A stretch of DNA of 64,000 nt from Maniola hyperantus (lineage: Eukaryota; Arthropoda; Insecta; Lepidoptera; Nymphalidae), in contig NC_048552.1 of assembly GCF_902806685.2 (NCBI RefSeq), positions 10,505,662-10,569,661 on the forward strand, written 5' to 3'. Shown piece after piece: positions 56,288 through 64,000 of this stretch (position 1 is its first letter; each line of letters starts with the position of its first letter). The notes beneath the pieces were generated by a model. That model did no database searches and was not told where the DNA came from. It saw nothing but the letters and a program-made list of their open reading frames with translations. The position numbers were made by a program, and so were the translations under genes.

Positions 56288-57310
56288 CAACAATAAAGTC
56301 TTGTAGACGGGTACGACCTTCCGTATGAGAATAATTAAGACATACACAAAGAGAAAGAGACAAGATATTCACAAAGAGAAACAGAAAAGAGTGAGAGAAT
56401 TCAAGAGAGTCAAATATCGTGTCTGCATACGATACATGGATAGTTTTACCTACTGCATTAAATTATAAATAGTTCATTTATTTGGTTATAATTGGCGTAC
56501 CTATACTGATTTCCTAGTACTTAGAGAAGAGTTAGTTTGGTAGGTATTTAAGTAATAAAGGTAACCTCCCCTTCAAATTAAAGGTATAGATATAATAATA
56601 TAATCGTTTCAAGAAACACACATAACTAATACTTAATCCTTTACAAACATCTTCGCACTATTTGCCGAACCGATGTCAACTAACCAAATAATCATCAGGA
56701 TCCCAAACATCCATTTTATGAAGACCTGTCACATTTTAAATTCCCGAAGTTTACATTCGAAATCGGGCACGATAAGGGGCTCCAGTAATTTGGTGGTAAC
56801 AAATAGGGGAAGGAAAACAAATTAATCAGAGGTCCAATTTCGTGGAACAATGGAGGGGAGGTAGGTAGTCAGTCAGTAGGCAGGAATGACTGGATTTTGT
56901 TATTGCTCTGAGGTCGTGTGGTGACAAATAGTTAATGATTTGTAACTGTTAGAATGGTACCGTGTAATATTCTTGATTAGGTTCTGAGTGACTTGTCAGA
57001 CATATTTTAGGGGAGTGCCCAACAGCGGTAGGTAAAGATTGTGGCCTCACAAAGTTAATGCCAGTTTTCACTAAACCTAGGAGTCGCCTAAATCGAATGC
57101 CTAAGTATTTAGAAGATGCCTAGAGAAAAAAAACGATTCACCAACTCTTAGGCGATGACTAACAACCTTAGGTGCCACCTAAAGCTACGACAGCGATTCG
57201 CCGGTGCTTAACGCTAGGCAACTCCTCATAATGACTGTGGCAACTCCTAAATTGACAGATTTAAAATGACAGTCCTTATGAAAATCTTGGCATTCATTGC
57301 CATACTCATC
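56288..57310. other. AT-rich stretch without genes
   Basis: No supported feature. A purine-rich agagaaagagacaag run near 56350-56400 is low complexity. Confidence 0.4.
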
Positions 57311-57317
57311 CTTATAC

Positions 57318-57535
57318 TCATCTCAACCCAATGCTGTCTCACAACTGAGAAAGGGTCTCCTCTCAAAATGAGAAGAGCTTAGGACATAGTCCACCACGCT
57401 AGCCAAGTGGCAGTTGGCAGACTTCACATACCTTTGAGAACCTAATGCGGATTGTGAAACTAACACACCTTTGAGAACAATATGGAGAATTCTCAGGTAT
57501 GCAGGTTTTCTCACGATGTTACAAACATTACATAT
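57318..57535 (-). mobile_element. tRNA-derived SINE (type B), partial
   Basis: Inverted. gagaaagggtctcctctcaa, ggacatagtccaccacgcta, cttcacatacctttgagaac (partly duplicated), atggagaattctcaggtatg and caggttttctcacgatg. Confidence 0.55.
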
Positions 57536-59910
57536 TGTAGACAACCCTATCGTTGTGTACAATATTAAGATAACGTCCCAAAGGGCCTTGTTACCCATCC
57601 TTTAATTACTAACACTAGATGTGTTCGTAAATAGACGACGGGAGTTATTTGCTCGCGAGTACAACCTTGTCGCATTAAGCTGAATCATTGGTGCCCTGAG
57701 TCCTTGTCACTTCCTCTCCTAATGATATAAGGTGACAAAGATACAGTTCCAAAATATTATTGCACAGTTAACTGCGCGTTCTATAATAGTCAATTCGATT
57801 GGGACGAAGACGTGGCGTGAGCACATATTGTCTCCTCCATAGATTAAGTAACTTGCGTTGATCGTCGAGATGTTTATTGAAAATAATCTAGATGGATGCC
57901 CGTGACGTTCTTATCCGCATGGATTAGGTTTTTCACGAGAGAACTTTTTGATTTTCCCGTTTGAAAAGTAGCCTATGTCGGTAAAAGGAGTCTACAGTAC
58001 CCGGCAGGAAATATTGTACATCGACCTTTAGAACTACAGTCCGTTCACAGTTATTTTACCTCTGACGTTATATTTGGCACCATTGCAAATCACACAATAA
58101 TAAACCCTAAGCTCTAAGGAATAAAGCAAACAAAGCAATGGTGCCAGCATGAGGTCAGGGGAAAAGTTATAGTGAACGGACTGTAGCTACCTGTTAATGT
58201 TAGTTCTATGATTTTACGTTGTCTACTGTTAACATGCCCCCTTTCTGCCCGAGATTAAAAGATGTCCGCATTCCGGCTTCGAAAAACTTGTCGTTTTATT
58301 ATCTCTTTTGCATATCTTGGGAACAGCTTATCAACGTCCTCCCCCATTGGTAGGAAAGCACTTAGATAAGGTTACAGATGCATATCAGAATCTTGAGTTT
58401 CCCAAGATTTTCCGCAAACAAGGGCCGCGTCGGTGTAAATTACTGACTTGCACAAGTCGGCGACGTTTTTGGGGTTGTTTTTGGCAATTCGCTGTCAACG
58501 GGTTAATTTAGGGAGTTCTTTTGACTTGTTCGAATTTATCTTTTAGACTTCTGAGTTGATTTATGAGTTTATCTACTAAATTTTTTTTGGCAAGGAAAAA
58601 CTTTTAGCAAATTCTAGAATTTTGATGTAAGTAAGTATTAGGTATATCTACCTATATCATTATCTACTTTACTGATACGTTTATTGTCAGCTTCTGTAAA
58701 AGTTGACATTATTTAAATTTTACATGAATATTCAAAAATGATTCATTTATTTTATTTGAAGACTATTTTTCAGGCTGTTTCGAGCATTTTCCTATAAGTT
58801 AATAATAATAACAGTTTTTATTCCTATTTTCGGGTAGGTACTCCAACAAATAAATTACTGTAGATTTAATAAAGTAAGTCTCACTCGATATCGAAGCCGG
58901 TCCTAATCCACACAAAATGAAATAAGCCCTGCACAGCTGGGCGGAGTCAGGGTCACTCCTGATTTATTTGGACCCGAAGACCCGGGATTACACGGATACT
59001 CTTACTTGCAGGCTCTGAATTAGGGCAATATAATTTTCTGCCATATCCATACCAATCACACTAATATTATAAAGACGAAAATTTGTGTGCGTGTGTGTGT
59101 GTATGTTTGTTATTCTTTCATGAAAAACTACTGGACGGACATGACTGGGAATGGGAAAGTCAAAGTCTACAGGAAAAAAAAATTACCAAGTGCCCATGAT
59201 GACCATCGTAAATCGTATTTAATGGCTGCCATTTTGAAATTTTTATTATTAGTTGTTAGAGCGGCAACTGAAATATACACTCTGTGAAAATTTCAACTCT
59301 CTATCTACCTTCTTCTTTTTCGCGATTCGACGGTCAACTCAAACATGGGCAGCCCAAAACGATTGCAGCAACCGCGATAGCTCGGTCTTAGAGGTAGCCA
59401 TCGGTCGTGGTGAAAAGATTAGTACGGTTTACGAGATACAGTCCGCTGACAGACAGACAGGCGGACAAACGGTTGGACGGACAACGGAGACCTAGTAATA
59501 GGGTCCCGACTCCCGCTTGCAATTTCCGGGTACGAAACCCTAAACATCGCAAGGCATCGCTCAGTCACTTATCATTTTCTTGCGCCCCGTTTAACATCAC
59601 CAGATGTCCATAATTACTTCAACAAAGCGGCCGGTGACAATAAATTAGCCAACATTGCAGACGTTTTGACCAAATCGCGTGTCAATCGGGGATTATCCGG
59701 GACAATTGCTCGTAATCCCGCATCCCAGTATTTATGGCGCCCTGGTCATCCCGCCCTATAAGTCAGTTGTGATTAAATTGTTTGCAATAATTAAATCATT
59801 GTGTCTACGAGTACGAGTGTCTCTTTATTTATCAGTTTCCTTTGCATTTCATTTAAGTATTTTCTTTTTTTTATCTATAAGTTGCGGCATAGGAACCGAT
59901 TATATTATGG
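57536..59910. other. No gene; repeat fragments only
   Basis: An R1 remnant at 57895-57985, and a repeat with gatacagtccgctgacagac and gtcccgactcccgcttgcaa at 59080-59545 that resembles repeat D. Open frames here follow those repeats and show no domain. Confidence 0.4.
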
Positions 59911-59911
59911 A

Positions 59912-60098
59912 CTGACTGATCTATCAACGCACAGCTCAAACTACTGGACGGATCGGGCTGAAATTTGGCATGCAGATAGCTATTATGATGTGGGCATCCG
60001 CTAAGAAAGGATTTTTGAAAATTCTACCCCTAAGGGGGTGAAATAAGGGTTTGAAATTTGTGTAGTCCACGCGGACGAAGTTGCGAGCATAAGCTAGT
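59912..60098 (+). repeat. R2 interspersed repeat
   Basis: gactgatctatcaacgcaca through gggctgaaatttggcatgca to aagttgcgagcataagctag. Confidence 0.7.
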
Positions 60099-60440
60099 AT
60101 GCAATAATTCACCCGGTGGTACACAGCTCGCCCGGGCCGGATCGCGCACAATAAATTCTTCACGGTGATTAGTAAACTAAGTTAGCTCGCTTCCATCTGA
60201 AGCCTGCTATACCTCTCTCGAGTTAGCCCGCTTCCATCAGGTGAGATCGCAGTCAAGGGCTAGCTTGTCACGGAATAAAAAAATGGAGTCCACAAAGTCC
60301 GATATCCCAATTAGCTAAGTGAACTCTAATGATAGATTAGCGGTCTCCACAGCCACCTGAGCGGGCGCGGGCGAAATATGCAATAATTCACCCGGTGGTA
60401 CACAACTCACCCAGCCCGGATCGCGCACAATAAATTCGTC
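60099..60440. repeat. Local direct duplication with a SINE (type C) fragment between
   Basis: tgcaataattcacccggtgg followed by tacacagctcgcccgg and cggatcgcgcacaataaatt occurs at 60100-60172 and again at 60379-60451. Between them lies a type-C SINE 3' fragment (ggtgagatcgcagtcaaggg). Confidence 0.65.
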
Positions 60441-60504
60441 ACGGTGATTAGTAAGCTATGGTCTATGGTAGGATTACTATGGAGTGTGCTTGAATAATAA
60501 TAAT

Positions 60505-60690
60505 AATTTTCAAGGCCCATCCGTTTAACCCATTTTACGAAATTTAGTACACAGTTAGCTTGCATCCCGGGGAAAGACAGACGTCCCGGAAAATCAAAGA
60601 GTTTTTCGAAATTCGGATTTTCGAAAAAGCCGGGATGCAAGCTATGTCTGTACCCGGATGGGCCGTGAAAAACTAGCAGACAGATAGATA
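60505..60690. repeat. R1 repeat fragments in opposing orientation
   Basis: aaggcccatccgtttaaccc and tagcttgcatcccggggaaa, then cgggatgcaagctatgtctg and gatgggccgtgaaaaactag in reverse. A head-to-head pair able to fold. Confidence 0.6.
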
Positions 60691-60778
60691 TATTATATCT
60701 AATACTTACTCCTATTTACTACTGAATACTAATAGATATCTTTTAAAAATAATTCAACTGTTTTATATAATTAGTATA

Positions 60779-60784
60779 TTTATT
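60779..60784 (-). terminator. Candidate poly(A) signal for the 60865-63063 gene
   Basis: AATAAA on the minus strand, about 80 bp after the stop codon. Confidence 0.5.
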
Positions 60785-60864
60785 TACCTACATATCAAAT
60801 TCATTAGTGAATTACTGTAAACTTACAAATTATAAGAAATTTACGATTTTCAAGAAGTTGAGGT

Positions 60865-63063
60865 TTAAAGAGTCAGATTTAATTTCTTATCCACGATTGA
60901 GGTTTGTTTAATGGCACTGTCATCTGATGCTTTTCCCTTTATAATAAACTCTCTTGTATGTATTGTTTTATTATTTTTTGAATTACTATTTACAGTACAT
61001 GAATCAGTAGTTTTTCTTACTGAGTTATTATTAGGATATTTACCTGATACAACTTTTGGTATCTTACTTGGTTTTCTTGTTGTTCCTTTAAAGCTAGTAA
61101 TTCCCACTTTTATTGAATTCTGTGGCCTTTCTATCAGTATTCTTAGCATGGGCTGATCGGAAGTTCTAAGTTCACAATGTTCCTTACTGTTGGCTCTAAT
61201 TTTATTGGTCTCGACAATGGCTCCTTTCTGTTTTTTGGATATTGTATTCGCCTGCGAAAACATAACAGTTTTACTTGGAGTTTTCTTTTCATTAAGCTTT
61301 CCACGTTTTGCTCTGGGTTCGTTTTGCGTTACTTTACTTTTTTCTTCATTTTGAATATCTTTTATGCAAGCTACACTAAGACGATCCTTGGTTATCTTTT
61401 GATTATTCTGGATAGTATCATTTTTACCATTTGATTTGTATTTATCTAATAATTCTATATTTTCTTGTGAATATGTAATTTCTTTGATAGTCTTTTCACT
61501 GTTCTGTATAAGTGTGACGGTTTTGGCCAGTTTTAGGTCTTTTATTTTTTCAGCATTTGTTTTTACTACACTTTTGGTCTTCCTCGATTCTGTGTTTGTA
61601 TTAGAATTTTCAATCAAATTACTAGTTGTATTCAATTCTAGAACATTTTTTCTTATAGCCGATTTTGAAAGTACTTCATTGACTAAAGTCATACGATCAT
61701 AATTTGAGAAATTACTTTCAGACGATCTATTATTACTGGATTTGGTTAATTGCACATACTTGGAAACAATAGAAGGAAATTGAACGTCCACTTCTAAATT
61801 CGTTGTTTTTGGTTGGACGTAAAGCTTTAGCCCATGCTTTGGTTGCTTAGGAGTTAATATTTTGTTTTTACGTCTGTGGATGTGGTTTATATTTTGTTTT
61901 TGCTTGTCTATTTTATTAAGATTACATTTGCTCATACTTTCTATAGATTTTCGTAATCTCTGGATACATTTGTTGTTTTTATTTTTTTCTATTTTCTTCT
62001 TTCTTAAACACATTGTATAGATTATAGTGGGAATACACCAAACTAGTTCTAGTATTAATATTAAAGCTACAATGAGGAACCTTTTCGAAGTAGGTGTCAT
62101 AGGGTCTCGCAGTAAATGTTCTTTTAAATTATCTATTTGTTCACTGCAAAATCGTTTGGTTGAATTCATCAGACTGAGGATACTTCCGAAAGCCGCGTAC
62201 AACTTATCATCATTCAAATGTGGAGCTACCTCATACGAGAGCCAATTCTGAAATCTCTTATAGAAATCATCTACTTGGGGAAATTCAGATTGTATACACT
62301 TGTCAGCGACGGTATAATACTTCAGTAATGATGACGAAGAACTTGGGGAAGATAGTGAAACAATTGATTGATTTACCAGTGGTAAAAACATAGTTGGTGG
62401 ATCTGTGTCCCAATTTATATAAGGCATTGGAATTTTTATACCTGCATCAGTATTTTCGTAGTACGCTAACTGTTGGCACGGCTTGTCAATGTTTCTGGTG
62501 GAAGAAGAGGGTAGAGAAATTATATTTATTGCGACGGAATTTAATAAATTTTTATTTGGGCTGCGCCACCCACGTCCGTCTGTTTTTAAACTTCTTTTGA
62601 TATCTTCATACGCTTTAAAGATTTTAAGAGAGCTGTCTAAAGACACAGTTCCTCCATAATATGCGTATTTAGTAATTGGTAAAACCCATATTTTGAGGTA
62701 TCCTCCTAGAGCATCTGATAGCGCTACATCCATAACGTTACGTATGGAGAGATATTTGGTTTCGCGTTTGACTATCTTGTATGAGTTTTCGAAGTAATTC
62801 AGTAAATTGGTTATATACTCTTCATTTATACTGCCTGTTAGCTGTGAGGATGATATAACATCCTGGAAGTACTTGCGGGCTTGTAATAATGCTATGCTTG
62901 CTTTACTCCAGTTCCTTTTGTTCAGATCTGAGGGTGCAAAGAGGACAGTTCCGACATTAGGTGAACCTGAATTTGGTATATAATGCGCTAGAGTATCGGA
63001 CACCATTGTAATAATAATGATTGCATTCATTGCATCAATTGGGTGTAAATTGAATAAGTACAA
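60865..63063 (-). CDS. Unrecognised putative single-pass membrane protein, intronless
   Basis: I do not recognise the family. One frame of 732 residues. Met12 (63030) is a better start than Met1: a minus-strand TATA-like TATAAAAG at 63077-63070 would place transcription start near 63050, and MNAIIIITMVSDTLA would then be a signal-peptide-like N-terminus. Residues about 25-325 form a predicted outer domain with Cys196, Cys256 and Cys306, an NWDTDPPTMFLP segment and a Ser-run (LSSPSSSSSLL). A strong hydrophobic segment at 329-353 (FLIVALILILELVWCIPTII) is followed by basic residues RKKKIEKNKN, which fits an extracellular N-terminus and a cytosolic tail. The tail of about 370 residues is Lys/Asn/Ser/Thr-rich, poorly ordered and has no visible domain. 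No neighbour suggests a job. Confidence 0.75.
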   Translation of the reverse strand: MYLFNLHPIDAMNAIIIITMVSDTLAHYIPNSGSPNVGTVLFAPSDLNKRNWSKASIALLQARKYFQDVISSSQLTGSINEEYITNLLNYFENSYKIVKRETKYLSIRNVMDVALSDALGGYLKIWVLPITKYAYYGGTVSLDSSLKIFKAYEDIKRSLKTDGRGWRSPNKNLLNSVAINIISLPSSSTRNIDKPCQQLAYYENTDAGIKIPMPYINWDTDPPTMFLPLVNQSIVSLSSPSSSSSLLKYYTVADKCIQSEFPQVDDFYKRFQNWLSYEVAPHLNDDKLYAAFGSILSLMNSTKRFCSEQIDNLKEHLLRDPMTPTSKRFLIVALILILELVWCIPTIIYTMCLRKKKIEKNKNNKCIQRLRKSIESMSKCNLNKIDKQKQNINHIHRRKNKILTPKQPKHGLKLYVQPKTTNLEVDVQFPSIVSKYVQLTKSSNNRSSESNFSNYDRMTLVNEVLSKSAIRKNVLELNTTSNLIENSNTNTESRKTKSVVKTNAEKIKDLKLAKTVTLIQNSEKTIKEITYSQENIELLDKYKSNGKNDTIQNNQKITKDRLSVACIKDIQNEEKSKVTQNEPRAKRGKLNEKKTPSKTVMFSQANTISKKQKGAIVETNKIRANSKEHCELRTSDQPMLRILIERPQNSIKVGITSFKGTTRKPSKIPKVVSGKYPNNNSVRKTTDSCTVNSNSKNNKTIHTREFIIKGKASDDSAIKQTSIVDKKLNLTL

Positions 63064-63069
63064 AATAAA

Positions 63070-63077
63070 CTTTTATA
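63070..63077 (-). promoter_or_regulatory. TATA-like box of the membrane-protein gene
   Basis: TATAAAAG read on the minus strand, 7 bp upstream of Met1 and 40 bp upstream of Met12. It argues for translation from Met12. Confidence 0.4.
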
Positions 63078-63084
63078 AAACAGA

Positions 63085-64000
63085 ATAACTCAACCAAAGT
63101 CAAAGTCTACAAAATGTCAAACTATGTCATAGAGTCATAGTAACTGCCAATTGCATAGTAATTGGCATTATATTTTAAAATGCTTTTAATTTTTTTTCTG
63201 GGATTCCAAGGATTATTAATTTTATATAGCAAATCTTTGTTATTTTAAAACCCACGACTACTGCTCTATCTGGTGTAAGTAGGTCTGGTATAATAAAATA
63301 TAAAAGATGTCTAAGAAGCTACTCTGAGATGCTATGATGCTATATAGCTAAGTTATGCAAAAAACCACATCAGAAGCCGTCCAGCCCTTTTATACCACAC
63401 GCCATCATCTCCGTTTCTCTGTTCCTTAGGGTACTCTCCGAAATATATCAAAGTCAAAGTCAAATCATTTATTCAAAATAGGTAATAAATTACTCTTATT
63501 GATTGTCTGGTATAGTGTTAGATTTGTAAGATATAGTGGTGATAATTATAACGCAAACTTAAAACTAAAGCTATGAGGGTTCCAAACGCGCCCGTATCCT
63601 ATAGAATACCGACAGACAGGTAGGTAAAAGTGAGACTTAAATATTCTGTATCCATACTTACCCACCCTGTTCTCGAATGATTACCACACGTGTCATTTGT
63701 CGGCTCGCGGGGCTTCAGGTGCGGGCGTAAATCAGAGCAGCCCCCGCAAATTGTTTAATTAAACACGGATCTTCGTATGATCATGACAACATACTCTAAA
63801 TTGATGTAGACTTTATGTTTGAGTAAGAAGTGAAGCGAAGCTTCTTAACTGAATGTTTGAAAGTTTGGCGCGGTAACAATCAGATAAGAATAAGAAGAAT
63901 CAGTGATGACTGATGACCTACCGAAGCTTGGGGACATCGTGATTCGTTAGGTTAACGAATGCTACATCTGGGTTTGAGGTAGGCTGCTTTAACATCTCTC
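63085..64000. other. AT-rich flank without genes
   Basis: A retroelement-like 3' fragment at about 63450-63560 (aaagtcaaagtcaaatcatt on the plus strand). Nothing else supported. Confidence 0.4.

Noticed and set aside
60911..62600. Several plus-strand open frames of 68-88 codons
   Set aside because: Antisense shadows of the 732-residue minus-strand gene.

Overview
The window looks like nuclear DNA of a moth or butterfly. It is AT-rich, its genes are split by spliceosomal introns, and short interspersed repeats of the kind that fill lepidopteran genomes recur throughout (tRNA-derived SINEs and repeats carrying a 'gcgacttcgtccgcgtgga' core). There is no bacterial operon structure, CRISPR array or rRNA.

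Layout. (1) Positions 69-8253, plus strand: the 3' two-thirds of a phosphatidylinositol 5-phosphate 4-kinase gene (PIP4K). One 131-bp internal exon is present in 12 near-identical tandem copies (1738-3562, period 154 bp). (2) 8254-15815: gene-free DNA with imperfect tandem repeats just after the PIP4K stop and several MITE-like inverted-repeat elements. (3) 15855-18186, minus strand: a complete five-exon proteasome subunit beta type-3 gene. (4) 18760-22122: two intronless beta-ureidopropionase paralogues, head to head, about 1.1 kb apart. The plus-strand copy looks canonical and the minus-strand copy is shorter and divergent. (5) 22.2-48.6 kb: no host gene that I can support. It holds a hAT remnant with an 8-bp target duplication (26201-27157), a 5'-truncated LINE with one frameshift and one stop (28127-30256), and many SINEs, MITEs and LINE fragments. 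(6) 48617-56283: a young LTR retroelement (929-bp LTRs of equal length that look identical, 4-bp target duplication AGCG) with no recognisable gag or pol. A complete PIF/Harbinger DNA transposon (51272-54424, 37-bp perfect terminal inverted repeats, CAA target duplication) sits inside it. The transposon carries a DDE transposase and a MADF/BESS protein on opposite strands, each with an exon inside the other's intron. (7) 60865-63063, minus strand: an intronless gene for an unrecognised, probably single-pass membrane protein of about 721-732 residues.

How the host genes relate: PIP4K acts in phosphoinositide signalling, the proteasome subunit in protein degradation, and the beta-ureidopropionases in pyrimidine catabolism to beta-alanine. 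In insects beta-alanine also feeds cuticle tanning. Nothing in the layout suggests these unrelated genes are co-regulated. The strongest oddities are the 12-copy exon array, the interlocked gene pair in the Harbinger element, and the divergent beta-ureidopropionase pair.
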